This document shows positions 55,633 through 64,000 of a DNA stretch of 64,000 nucleotides, in pieces. How positions within the stretch are numbered: position 1 is the first letter of the stretch; the number at the start of each line of letters is the position of its first letter. A program made the translations under genes and the position numbers. Below the pieces are notes generated by a model. It made no database searches. It was given only the letters and a program-made list of their open reading frames with translations, and was not told the DNA's origin. The stretch spans positions 1,677,001 to 1,741,000 of the forward strand of contig NZ_AP024154.1 of NCBI RefSeq assembly GCF_015533855.1. The letters run 5' to 3'. Source of the DNA: Echinicola sp. 20G (GTDB taxonomy: Bacteria > Bacteroidota > Bacteroidia > Cytophagales > Cyclobacteriaceae).

Positions 55633-55759
55633 ACTTCTAGCATGCTGTGATATTTTTTTTATATTTGATAGGCTTTGTTTGTTATAGGTTGGAAATGTGT
55701 ACGATAGCGTACTTTCAGGCCATTTGTTTATTGAATTTTTCTTCAAACCCCAACAACAC

Positions 55760-58700
55760 ATGATGTTTAAGAAATTAATCAATTTCATAGGAGTAGTTTT
55801 GTTGATTCCTATGGTAAATTATGCTCAGGTAGATGCCAAGATCGCCCAATTTCCAGATGTATCAGCAACCCAAATTACCTTCAGCTATGGTGGAGATATT
55901 TGGGTGGTGCCAAAAACGGGAGGTTTGGCTAATAGACTAACCACTTCTGCAGGAACAGAATCCTTTCCCAAATTTTCCCCTGATGGGAATTCCATCGCCT
56001 TTAGTGGGGTCTACAACGGAAATGGCGATGTCTATGTAATGCCAGTAAAGGGAGGTATGCCCGAGCGCCTCACTTATCACGGAATGGGTGATCGCGTGAC
56101 AGATTGGTTCAGTGATGGAAAGCATATCCTTTTTACTTCGTCCAGAGAAAGTGAGAAGCAGCGTTTCAGTCAGTTTTATAAAGTGCCAGCCTCAGGAGGA
56201 ATGCCGGAAAAACTCCCAGTGCCTTATGGCGAGTTTGGAATGATTTCTCCAGACGGAGACCAGATTGCATATACTCCTAAGAGTAGGGCTTTCAGAACCT
56301 GGAAGCGCTACAAAGGAGGCATGGCCACCGATATTTATACTTTTAATCTCGCTGATAATTCTTCTGAAAATATCAGCAAGAGTATTTATAATGATGAATT
56401 CCCGATGTGGACTTCGGATAAGATTTACTTCTTGTCTGACCGCGGAGAAAATAGAAGAAACAATATCTACAGTTATAACCTGAGCTCTAAAGCAATCGAT
56501 CAGGTGACTGACTTTAGTGAGTTCGATGTCATGTTTCCAAGTATTGGAGAGGAAGAAATCGTGTTTACTGCTGGGGGCAAGATTTACTTGTTGGATTTAA
56601 CAACCGAAGCGCATTATGAAGTGCCCATACAGGTCAGCTCTGATGTGGCTTCTTTGATGCCAAGAAAAGAGAATGTAAAAGACTACATCCAAAATGTATG
56701 GCTTTCGCATGATGGAAACAGGGCTGTATTTGAAGCTAGGGGGGAATTGTTTTCCGTGCCTGCCAAAGATGGTCCTGTGATTAACCTGACCCAAACTTCC
56801 GGTGTGGCTGAACGTTATCCATCCTGGTCACCTGATGGAAAATATATTGCTTACTGGAGTGATCGTTCCGGAGAATATGAATTGACCATTAAGGATATGG
56901 AGAATGGTGGTGAGGAAAAGGAGTTGAGCTCTTATGGTGCTGGATATAGGTATCAGCCATATTGGTCACCTAATAGTAAAAAAGTAGCCTTCGTGGACAA
57001 GGCCATGGATATTTATATCCATGATATGGAAACCAATGAAACCAGTCATGTGGACAAACAAAAATACCTGTACCAGTATAACCTGGATAATTTTACAGTG
57101 GTCTGGTCTCCTGACAGCCGCTACCTGGCTTTTGAGAAAAACCTTAACAACCTGAATAACTCCATTGCGATTTTTGATACACAATCAGATGAGCTGCATG
57201 AAGTAACTTCTGGCTTTTACAGTGATCGAAATCCCGTGTTTGATCCAGAAGGAAAATACTTGTATTTCTTTACCAATCGAGAATTTGATCCTATCTACAG
57301 TGATTTTGAAGGTGCTTGGGTATATGCCAATTCCACACAAATCGCTGCGCTTCCTCTAGAGAAAGCAACAGCTTCTCCTTTGGCGCCAAAAAATGATACG
57401 ACTTCTATAAAAGAAGAAGAGAAAGCAGATGGTGAAGAGAAGAAAGATAAAAAGGGTGACAAGAAAAAGGAGGATGAAAGTAAAGGTGATGACAAGTCAG
57501 TAAAGATTGATTGGGATGGAATGGAACAGCGACTGGTGGTACTTCCAGTTTCAGCTGGTAACTACAGTATGCTAAACGCTGTCAAAGGAAAAGTCCTTTA
57601 TATCAAACACCCTCAAAGTGGAGCCTCTTCTCTTCAGTATTACGATATCGCTGAGCGGGAAGAAAAGGCGATTATTGAAAATGTAAATGGCTACAGGCTT
57701 TCTGCAGATGGAGAGAAGGCATTGGTGGTATCAAGGGGCTCGTTTGGTGTGATCGGCATTGGTGCCGGCAAGAAATTAGAAGACAAAATGCCTACGGAAA
57801 AGATGGAAATGACCTTAGTCCCCAAAGAAGAGTGGAGGCAAATTTTTAATGATGCTTGGAGGTTAGAGCGTGATTTCTTCTATGACCCCAATATGCATGG
57901 AGTAGATTGGGAAGCCATGCGCGACCAATATGGTAAATTGATTGATAATGCCATTACCCGAGAGGATGTAAATTATATCATTGGAGAGCTGATCGGAGAG
58001 ATCAGTGCTTCTCATACTTACCGGGGCGGTGGAGACACAGAGCATGCAAATACAAAGTCAGTAGGTTATCTTGGCATTGATTGGGGAGTGAAGGATGATG
58101 CTTATTATGTAAAGAAAATCATTCGTGGAGCCCCTTGGGACAATGAAGCCCGATCACCATTGGATCAAGCAGGTGTAGATGTAAATGAAGGAGACTTTAT
58201 TTTAGCAGTGAATGGCGTGGCCATGGATCTTTCAAAAGACCCTTGGGCAGCTTTCGAAGATTTGGCAGGTGAAACAGTAGAGTTGACAGTGAACGATGAG
58301 GCCAGTTTGGAGGGAGCCAAAAAAGTAGTAGTGAAGACAATGGGAAGTGAAACCCGCTTGAGAAATTTGGCTTGGATAGAGGCCAATAGAAAAAGAGTGG
58401 AAGAAGCAACTGATGGAAAGATCGGTTATATCTATGTGCCTAGCACCGGTTTGGACGGACAATATGAACTGACAAGGATGTTCTATGGGCAGTTCAACAA
58501 GGAGGGGCTGATCATTGATGAAAGGTTCAATAATGGAGGACAAATACCTGATCGCTTTATCGAGTTGTTGAACAGGAAACCTTTGGCTTTTTGGGCAGTT
58601 CGGGATGGGGAAACCTGGCAATGGCCGCAGGTAGCTAATTTTGGCCCCAAGGTGATGCTGATCAATGGTTGGAGTGGTTCTGGAGGAGATGCTTTTCCAG

Positions 58701-59014
58701 ACTATTTTAGAAAAGCTGGCCTAGGACCGCTGATTGGAACCAGGACCTGGGGTGGATTGATAGGGATTTCTGGGGCTCCGTCTTTGATTGATGGGGGCTC
58801 GGTTACGGTGCCAACTTTCAGAATGTTTGATCCTGATGGAGGGTGGTTTAAGGAAGGCCATGGTGTGGATCCAGATATTGAAGTACTGGAAGATCCTACA
58901 GCTTTGGCAAATGGTACTGATCCACAATTGGAAAAAGCCATAGAAGAAGCCATGAAGTTGCTCCAAGAGCATCCGCCGGTAAAACCAACCGTTCCTGAAT
59001 ACGAAGTGAAATAA
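55760..59014 (+). CDS. Tricorn-like protease (PD40 propellers, PDZ, S41 peptidase)
   Basis: A 1084-residue secreted protein. A signal peptide (cleavage near NYAQ) is followed by two beta-propeller regions of PD40/WD-like repeats (KFSPDGNSIAF, SWSPDGKYIAYWS, YWSPNSKKVAF), a Lys/Glu-rich linker (about 550-585), the C1 helical domain (EWRQIFNDAWRLERDFFYD), a PDZ domain and an S41 catalytic domain whose nucleophile is Ser974 in GWSGSGGDAF. Layout equals the archaeal Tricorn core protease, which degrades peptides. The ATGs at 55760 and 55763 are both possible; the ATG at 55697 would add a leader before the signal peptide and was rejected. Confidence 0.92.
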   Translation: MMFKKLINFIGVVLLIPMVNYAQVDAKIAQFPDVSATQITFSYGGDIWVVPKTGGLANRLTTSAGTESFPKFSPDGNSIAFSGVYNGNGDVYVMPVKGGMPERLTYHGMGDRVTDWFSDGKHILFTSSRESEKQRFSQFYKVPASGGMPEKLPVPYGEFGMISPDGDQIAYTPKSRAFRTWKRYKGGMATDIYTFNLADNSSENISKSIYNDEFPMWTSDKIYFLSDRGENRRNNIYSYNLSSKAIDQVTDFSEFDVMFPSIGEEEIVFTAGGKIYLLDLTTEAHYEVPIQVSSDVASLMPRKENVKDYIQNVWLSHDGNRAVFEARGELFSVPAKDGPVINLTQTSGVAERYPSWSPDGKYIAYWSDRSGEYELTIKDMENGGEEKELSSYGAGYRYQPYWSPNSKKVAFVDKAMDIYIHDMETNETSHVDKQKYLYQYNLDNFTVVWSPDSRYLAFEKNLNNLNNSIAIFDTQSDELHEVTSGFYSDRNPVFDPEGKYLYFFTNREFDPIYSDFEGAWVYANSTQIAALPLEKATASPLAPKNDTTSIKEEEKADGEEKKDKKGDKKKEDESKGDDKSVKIDWDGMEQRLVVLPVSAGNYSMLNAVKGKVLYIKHPQSGASSLQYYDIAEREEKAIIENVNGYRLSADGEKALVVSRGSFGVIGIGAGKKLEDKMPTEKMEMTLVPKEEWRQIFNDAWRLERDFFYDPNMHGVDWEAMRDQYGKLIDNAITREDVNYIIGELIGEISASHTYRGGGDTEHANTKSVGYLGIDWGVKDDAYYVKKIIRGAPWDNEARSPLDQAGVDVNEGDFILAVNGVAMDLSKDPWAAFEDLAGETVELTVNDEASLEGAKKVVVKTMGSETRLRNLAWIEANRKRVEEATDGKIGYIYVPSTGLDGQYELTRMFYGQFNKEGLIIDERFNNGGQIPDRFIELLNRKPLAFWAVRDGETWQWPQVANFGPKVMLINGWSGSGGDAFPDYFRKAGLGPLIGTRTWGGLIGISGAPSLIDGGSVTVPTFRMFDPDGGWFKEGHGVDPDIEVLEDPTALANGTDPQLEKAIEEAMKLLQEHPPVKPTVPEYEVK

Positions 59015-59036
59015 AACTTGTTGTTGAAAATTAGAA

Positions 59037-59066
59037 AAACCAGTCAAGCTACTTGGCTGGTTTTTT
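59037..59066 (+). terminator. Terminator after the Tricorn-like gene
   Basis: Stem ACCAGTCAAG with CTTGGCTGGT (one G-T pair), 3-base loop and six T residues. Confidence 0.85.
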
Positions 59067-59201
59067 GTTTGAATTCGTAGAAAATGACGCTTCCGGATGA
59101 AACTTCATTCGATAATAAATTCAGGGTTTGAAAAGGCTTGTCCATTGAAGAACCTATTTATTTTTAGTATTTTAAATGATGATTCCATTTAAGCACCACC
59201 T

Positions 59202-60266
59202 ATGACTTTATTGATCCTTTACCTCTTTTTGGCTATTGGCATATCTTTTTTATGTTCGGCATTAGAGGCTGCCCTTTTGAGCATCACCCCTTCCTATATT
59301 GCGTCACAACAAGAAAAAGGGAAGGCCTATGCGAGGCAATTGATGAAACTAAAGGAGAATATCAATCAACCTCTGGCCGCGATTCTATCTTTTAATACCA
59401 TTGCCCATACGGTAGGAGCTGCTGGAGTGGGCGCTCAGGCGGTTGAGGTTTTTGGACAACAATATTTTGGGTGGATTTCTGCTGGTTTGACCATTGCCAT
59501 TTTGATCTTTTCAGAAATTATTCCCAAGTCTATTGGAGCAAATTATTGGAAACAGCTGGCGCCTTATATTGGAGGGATCCTGAAAGTGATGATTTATGGC
59601 CTTTATCCATTGGTGAAAATTTCCGAGTTTTTGACCCGTTTTTTTAAAACAGAGGAGCAGCATACCATGAGTCGCGAAGAGCTTTCAGCAATGGCCAGCA
59701 TAGCTACTAAAGAAGGAGTGTTTCAAGAGGGAGAATCAAAAATTATCCAGAACTTAATTCGATTTAGATCTATTTTGGTAGCCAGTGTCATGACACCAAG
59801 GACGGTGACAGTGGCCCTTGAACAAGAAGAGACAGTTAAGGATTTTTATACCAAAAAAGAATCTCGAAGGTTTTCCCGTTTTCCCATTTTTGATGGTACA
59901 ATCGATAATATCAATGGATATATCATGAAGCATGATGTCTTGGCAGAGTTGGCCGAAGATCATTTCGATATGAAATTGAAAGCGCTGAAGCGAGAGATTA
60001 TGGTGGTGTATGAACATTATCCTATCCCATCGGTTTTGGAAATGATGTTGAACAAGAGAGAGCATATAGCTTTGGTGGTGGATAAATACGGCGGGATGTC
60101 GGGGATTGTAACCCTGGAAGATATTTTAGAGACGCTGCTTGGAATGGAGATTCAAGATGAAAGTGATGAAGAAAAAGATATGCAGCTTTTGGCTAGAAAT
60201 CAGTGGGAGGCAAGGGCAAAAAAGATGGGGCTGATCTTCGATAAGCCCAGTGAAAATATAGATTGA
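59202..60266 (+). CDS. CNNM/CorC-type (DUF21 + CBS) membrane protein
   Basis: A 354-residue protein with the DUF21 membrane domain (three to four helices, about 2-150, including the LCSALEAALLSITPS stretch of the family) and a CBS pair (about 200-330, MTPRTVTVALEQE and VVDKYGGMSGIVTLEDILE). Members move Mg2+ or related divalent cations or regulate such transport. The usual C-terminal CorC/HlyC domain is missing: the protein ends shortly after the second CBS motif. Confidence 0.88.
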   Translation: MTLLILYLFLAIGISFLCSALEAALLSITPSYIASQQEKGKAYARQLMKLKENINQPLAAILSFNTIAHTVGAAGVGAQAVEVFGQQYFGWISAGLTIAILIFSEIIPKSIGANYWKQLAPYIGGILKVMIYGLYPLVKISEFLTRFFKTEEQHTMSREELSAMASIATKEGVFQEGESKIIQNLIRFRSILVASVMTPRTVTVALEQEETVKDFYTKKESRRFSRFPIFDGTIDNINGYIMKHDVLAELAEDHFDMKLKALKREIMVVYEHYPIPSVLEMMLNKREHIALVVDKYGGMSGIVTLEDILETLLGMEIQDESDEEKDMQLLARNQWEARAKKMGLIFDKPSENID

Positions 60267-60436
60267 TACCAAAAAGGCCCAAGAGATATTAGTTATCTTT
60301 GATTGGAGGTTATGGCGGGATCGCTTGAAGAGAAAAAAGACTTAAGTTTGATCTTATCAGAAGGAGAATATATTTATTTGAATAAATAGTGTAAATTTTA
60401 AAAAGTAAGAAATAAAGGATATTAATCAAGATTTTT

Positions 60437-61561
60437 ATGGAGAAGAAATATCCCAGTAGCATCATACTGGCTTCGAAGCTTATCGTCCTGTTTTTGACCA
60501 TTGCATTGGCCCACTTTCTCAAGAGTGTCTTGGTGCCCATGATGTTTGCCCTGATCATTTCGATCATGCTCTACCCGCTATGTAATCTACTGGAAAGAAT
60601 AAAATTTCCCAGAGCTGCAGCTTCCATATTATCGGTTATTGTAGCCACATTGGTACTTTCTGGTTTAATGTACTTTATCGTTCATCAAGTAATTGTGATC
60701 GGAAAGGATGGTCAGGATATCGCCACCAATTTTGGGAATATTTATGACAGCATCCAGAAGTGGTTTGAGAGCAAGTTTGGTTTGGAGCCTGGGCAATTGA
60801 CCAACCAGATCAGAGAAGAAGCCCATAAGTCAGTTTCAAATATTGGTAAATACCTCACCACTGTCTTTAGCTCTGCTGGTGGTACTTTGGCCAATGGCGT
60901 TTTGGTACCATTGTATACTTTCTTCTTTCTTTATTACAGGGATTTCTTTAAGGATTTTCTCATTCAAGCAGCCAAGGGAGCTCCTGCTGAAAAAGTGGTC
61001 GAAACCATCAGTAGGATTTACCACGTTATCCAAAGTTATCTGTTGGGATTGGTAACTGTAATGGGAATCGTGGCTGTTCTCAATACAGTTGGGTTATTGA
61101 TGATGGGGATTGAGTATGCTTGGTTTTTTGGGACCCTGGCCGCCATACTTATTTTGATTCCTTATATCGGTGTGGCTATTGGTTCTTTGATTCCAGCATT
61201 GTATGCTTTGGCGACCATGGACAGCTCTTGGTATGCGCTGGGTGTAATTGGCTGGTTTCAGGTAGTCCAGTTTCTGGAAGGAAATTTTATCACTCCAAAT
61301 ATTGTAGGGGGAAAGGTGAGCTTGAACCCACTGGTAGCCATTGTTTCTTTAATCTTGGGAGGGATGCTCTTTGGTTTGGGAGGCTTGATTTTAGCAATTC
61401 CAATGGTAGCAGTGATCAAAATTGTATTCGATATGACAGAAGCTACCCAGCCTTTTAGCTTTTTGATTGGAGAGCCTGATGAAGAACATTTGCACCGTGA
61501 CTCTTTCGAAAAACTGATGGATAAACACGAGGTCAATAAAAAGAATGATTCCTCTTCCTAA
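60437..61561 (+). CDS. AI-2E family transporter
   Basis: A 374-residue integral membrane protein with about eight helices. It shows the typical LVLFLTIALAHFLKSVLVPMM-like opening (VLFLTIALAHFLKSVLVP) and the conserved C-terminal block SLNPLVAIVSLILGGMLFGLGG near residue 294, preceded by FITPNIVGG. Despite the family name, most members are Na+/H+ antiporters or of unknown role; no quorum-sensing function is implied. The C-terminus is hydrophilic. Confidence 0.9.
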   Translation: MEKKYPSSIILASKLIVLFLTIALAHFLKSVLVPMMFALIISIMLYPLCNLLERIKFPRAAASILSVIVATLVLSGLMYFIVHQVIVIGKDGQDIATNFGNIYDSIQKWFESKFGLEPGQLTNQIREEAHKSVSNIGKYLTTVFSSAGGTLANGVLVPLYTFFFLYYRDFFKDFLIQAAKGAPAEKVVETISRIYHVIQSYLLGLVTVMGIVAVLNTVGLLMMGIEYAWFFGTLAAILILIPYIGVAIGSLIPALYALATMDSSWYALGVIGWFQVVQFLEGNFITPNIVGGKVSLNPLVAIVSLILGGMLFGLGGLILAIPMVAVIKIVFDMTEATQPFSFLIGEPDEEHLHRDSFEKLMDKHEVNKKNDSSS

Positions 61562-61652
61562 GGTTATTTAAAGGTCAATATTTTTGAAATGAAATTAGCC
61601 AATTATGGTTTTGAGAGAAAGGTCATTAATGGCAGCTATGAATAGATAAATA

Positions 61653-62462
61653 ATGAAACTGACCAGAAAAAGACTGGCACATATTGTTTTTGAATCAGAT
61701 GATGCAGCGTCCAAACGTTTCGATGTAGTTCTATTGATCGCTATTCTTGGTAGTGTTACGATTACGGTATTGGATTCTGTTCGAAAGCTCCATGATGCAT
61801 ATGGTACTATTTTCTATATGTTGGAATGGGCTTTCACGATTCTTTTTACCATTGAGTATATTTTGAGGGTTTGGCTTAGTCGGAGGACTGCGGGCTATGT
61901 GTTGAGCTTTTATGGTCTGGTGGATTTGTTGGCCATATTGCCAACCTATATCAGTTTGGTGGTGGCCAATAGCCATTTTCTGGCTGTGGTCAGGGCCCTT
62001 AGGTTTTTGAGGGTGTTGAGGGTCTTAAAGCTGGGGCGGTACATGCGGGAGGCACAGATGCTGACAGAAGCCTTGCATAATAGCCGGATGAAAATACAGA
62101 TTTTCCTTGGCTCTGTGATTACCATTATTCTGGTGATGGGCACGGTGATGTTTTTCATTGAAGGGCCTGAGAGTGGTTTTACCAGTATTCCCATGGCCAT
62201 GTATTGGGCCATTGTAACTTTGACCACGGTGGGTTATGGGGACATTTCACCTATGACGCCGCTAGGGCAATTTATGGCTTCATTGATTATGCTTTTAGGC
62301 TATGCGATCATCGCAGTACCTACAGGTATAGTGACTTCCGAGATCAATGCGGCTAAAAACAAAAAGAGAAATTCAGATGACCAAAGAACCTGTCATACTT
62401 GCCATGCTGGCAATCATGATGAGGATGCTTACCATTGTAAATATTGTGGAACCAGGCTTTAG
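61653..62462 (+). CDS. Voltage-gated-type K+ channel with C-terminal zinc ribbon
   Basis: A 269-residue six-helix ion channel: arginine/lysine-rich S4 (VVRALRFLRVLRVLKLGRY near 112-130), pore loop TLTTVGYGD near 190 with the K+ filter, and a final helix (MLLGYAIIAVPTGIV). The tail carries four Cys in two pairs (Cys247/250 and Cys262/265), a zinc ribbon. It fits bacterial Kv-type channels and precedes a TrkH-type uptake gene by about 70 bases. Confidence 0.9.
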   Translation: MKLTRKRLAHIVFESDDAASKRFDVVLLIAILGSVTITVLDSVRKLHDAYGTIFYMLEWAFTILFTIEYILRVWLSRRTAGYVLSFYGLVDLLAILPTYISLVVANSHFLAVVRALRFLRVLRVLKLGRYMREAQMLTEALHNSRMKIQIFLGSVITIILVMGTVMFFIEGPESGFTSIPMAMYWAIVTLTTVGYGDISPMTPLGQFMASLIMLLGYAIIAVPTGIVTSEINAAKNKKRNSDDQRTCHTCHAGNHDEDAYHCKYCGTRL

Positions 62463-62531
62463 CATATTTGACTTGGAAAATTTAATAAACTTAAGTAGTT
62501 CACCTAACTTTACCGCATTCAAGAAACAAGC

Positions 62532-64000
62532 ATGAATGTAAATAAAAAGCTGATAAAAGGCGTATTGGAAAAGGCAATCATGGTGCTTAGCTTTATTAGC
62601 TTTGCCTTAGTGGTTTATGAAGAAGGCTTTAAAAAGCCATTCTTGTCCTTGTCGGATTCCCATGCCTTATTGAAGACTATTCTCGGTTTTATCTGGTCAG
62701 GCTATATAGGGCTTTATTTTTTGGCAAAGGCAGGTTCAGGATTTAGCAAAAAGAGAATTTCAGAGCTAGCGCTGATTTTCATGATCAGTTTGATTTTGAT
62801 TTTCATATTTACCGATTATTCCATTCCTACTTTTTCAGCGATAACACAGGTTACTACTGATCGGTTTTTGGTGGATTTGCTTGTGGCGGTAGTTTTTTTA
62901 ATAGAACTGTCCAAAGTCAGCTTGGGAGTAAATGAACTCAAGCTCAATCCTCCATTAATATTTTTGCTTAGCTTCTTTGTGTTGATCATTATAGGAACAG
63001 TATTGTTGATGCTGCCTAATGCTACCTATCAGCCCATTCATTTGGTAGATGCCTTGTTTACATCAACCAGTGCCGTTTGTGTAACGGGACTTATAGTGCT
63101 GGATACCGCCAAAGACTTTACCATTTTCGGGCAGTTGATCATTCTGTTTTTGTTCCAATTAGGTGGATTGGGGATGATGACCTTTACGAGCTTTTTTGGC
63201 TTTTTCTTTAGAGGAAGCTTCAGCATCCAGAACCAACTGTTTTTACGGGATTTTATCAATGAAGAAAACTTTGGCCAAATTTTTAATACCCTGCTTAAAG
63301 TAATTCTTTTTACCTTTTTGGTGGAAGGAGTGGGCGCGGTACTGATCTTCTTTTCATTGGACAAAGAACTGTTTGAAAGCACTGGAGGAATGATTTTCTT
63401 TTCCGTCTTTCATAGTGTTTCTGGGTTTTGCAATGCAGGCTTTAGCATCTTGAGTGATGGCTTGTACCAGGAAGGCTTTAGGGACAATTACAATATGCAC
63501 CTGATTCTGGCTTTTTCAATTGTTTTGGGAGGAATAGGATTTCCTGTTGTGCTAAGTTATTATGGCTATTTGAAACATCTTATAAGAGGGTTATATCGAA
63601 AGGTCCTGTTTGGAGAAAGGTATAGGCATGTGCCACGAGTAGTTAATGTAGGTACTCGATTAGTAATGCTCACTACTGGCTTACTTTTATTGGTGGGCTT
63701 TGTGCTATATTGGGTTTTGGAGGAAGAAAATACACTGGCAGGGCTCAGTGGTTATGGTAAGGTGGTGACAGCAATATTCGGCGCGGTAACGCCGAGAACT
63801 GCCGGTTTCAACACGGTGGATATGACGAACATGGCCATTCCAACAGTTTTGGTTTATCTCTTGTTGATGTGGATAGGGGCTTCACCAGGGTCTACCGGAG
63901 GAGGTTTGAAGACCAGTACCTTCGCAGTGGCCATCCTCAGTTCATTCAGTATTGCCAAAGGGAAAGACCGGGTGGAGGTGTTTAGAAGGGAAATATCCAA
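62532..64000 (+). CDS. TrkH/KtrB-type K+ uptake transporter (cut by the right edge)
   Basis: A frame from the ATG at 62532 runs to the window end (489 residues, no stop). Selectivity-filter-type loops are visible: TSTSAVCVTGL (about 177-187), SVSGFCNAGF (about 296-305), TPRTAGFNTVDM (about 420-431) and ASPGSTGGGLKTSTFAV (about 452-468). The protein imports K+ across the inner membrane and is usually regulated by a cytoplasmic TrkA/KtrA subunit, not seen here. The N-terminus has extra hydrophobic helices (about 13-120) before the first filter repeat. The start codon lies about 70 bases after the channel gene. Confidence 0.88.
   Translation, partial: MNVNKKLIKGVLEKAIMVLSFISFALVVYEEGFKKPFLSLSDSHALLKTILGFIWSGYIGLYFLAKAGSGFSKKRISELALIFMISLILIFIFTDYSIPTFSAITQVTTDRFLVDLLVAVVFLIELSKVSLGVNELKLNPPLIFLLSFFVLIIIGTVLLMLPNATYQPIHLVDALFTSTSAVCVTGLIVLDTAKDFTIFGQLIILFLFQLGGLGMMTFTSFFGFFFRGSFSIQNQLFLRDFINEENFGQIFNTLLKVILFTFLVEGVGAVLIFFSLDKELFESTGGMIFFSVFHSVSGFCNAGFSILSDGLYQEGFRDNYNMHLILAFSIVLGGIGFPVVLSYYGYLKHLIRGLYRKVLFGERYRHVPRVVNVGTRLVMLTTGLLLLVGFVLYWVLEEENTLAGLSGYGKVVTAIFGAVTPRTAGFNTVDMTNMAIPTVLVYLLLMWIGASPGSTGGGLKTSTFAVAILSSFSIAKGKDRVEVFRREIS

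Noticed and set aside
60437..61561. Quorum-sensing autoinducer-2 export system
   Set aside because: The AI-2E family name is historical; no luxS or Lsr-type genes are near and most members do other transport.
1..64000. CRISPR arrays, tRNA or rRNA genes, prophage or IS elements
   Set aside because: I looked for direct repeats with regular spacers, tRNA arm patterns and transposase or integrase motifs in all intergenic regions and found none.

Overview
The window looks like a chromosomal segment of a Bacteroidota bacterium, most likely of the order Cytophagales (Cyclobacteriaceae-like). The genes that point there are a bacillithiol synthase, TonB-dependent receptors, a solitary BatD, DUF3810, a GbsR-type regulator, LolC/E-like permeases and many small lipoproteins. 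Several upstream regions carry the Bacteroidota promoter signature (TTTG, about 20 bases, then TAnnTTTG), and Shine-Dalgarno sequences are rare. The lineage below phylum is my inference. The content is mostly core housekeeping. I saw no rRNA, tRNA, CRISPR array, insertion sequence, integrase or prophage gene.

Layout. 1-3.4 kb: two tandem class C beta-lactamase-fold serine hydrolases on the minus strand. The first runs off the left edge and is fused to a cytoplasmic XRE helix-turn-helix and a DUF4870 membrane block. A poorly preserved small-gene locus follows. 3.4-8.6 kb (minus): mnmD, ispF, an M16 protease and a copper chaperone/CopA pair. 8.8-19.7 kb (plus): bacillithiol synthase bshC, 5-formyl-THF cyclo-ligase, a small secreted protein, a sugar isomerase-like protein, batD-aroC, a dicarboxylate symporter, a NifU-type Fe-S scaffold, DUF3810 and an M23 pseudoenzyme. 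19.7-26 kb: an EamA exporter and dusB (minus), then CPBP protease, DUF2007, cdsA, glutamate dehydrogenase and phosphatidylserine decarboxylase (plus). 26-36 kb: two uncharacterised membrane or envelope proteins, rbfA, a LolE-like permease, an unknown secreted protein, a SNF2 helicase and purU.

36-45.5 kb: a META-domain lipoprotein, alanine racemase and an M20 amidohydrolase (minus), a 58-residue protein ending in a CxxC motif, then a GbsR-type regulator followed by a complete tripartite RND efflux system. 45.7-51 kb: an acyl-carrier-protein-like protein lacking the phosphopantetheine serine next to an LPS-kinase-like protein, four membrane or lipoprotein genes, a pseudouridine synthase and an orphan MoxR ATPase. 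51-64 kb: a beta-helix lipoprotein paired with a TonB-dependent receptor, a giant Tricorn-like protease, and a run of membrane transport genes (CNNM-type, AI-2E family, a K+ channel with a zinc-ribbon tail, and a TrkH-type K+ transporter cut by the right edge).

The most unusual items are the HTH-DUF4870-serine hydrolase fusion at the left edge, the serine-less acyl-carrier-like protein beside a lipid/LPS-kinase-like gene, the short CxxC-tailed protein missed by length cut-offs, the catalytically dead M23 protein, and the beta-helix lipoprotein/TonB receptor pair separated by a terminator-like hairpin. Gene calls and motifs were read directly from the sequence. No database search was possible, so family names rest on motif recognition.
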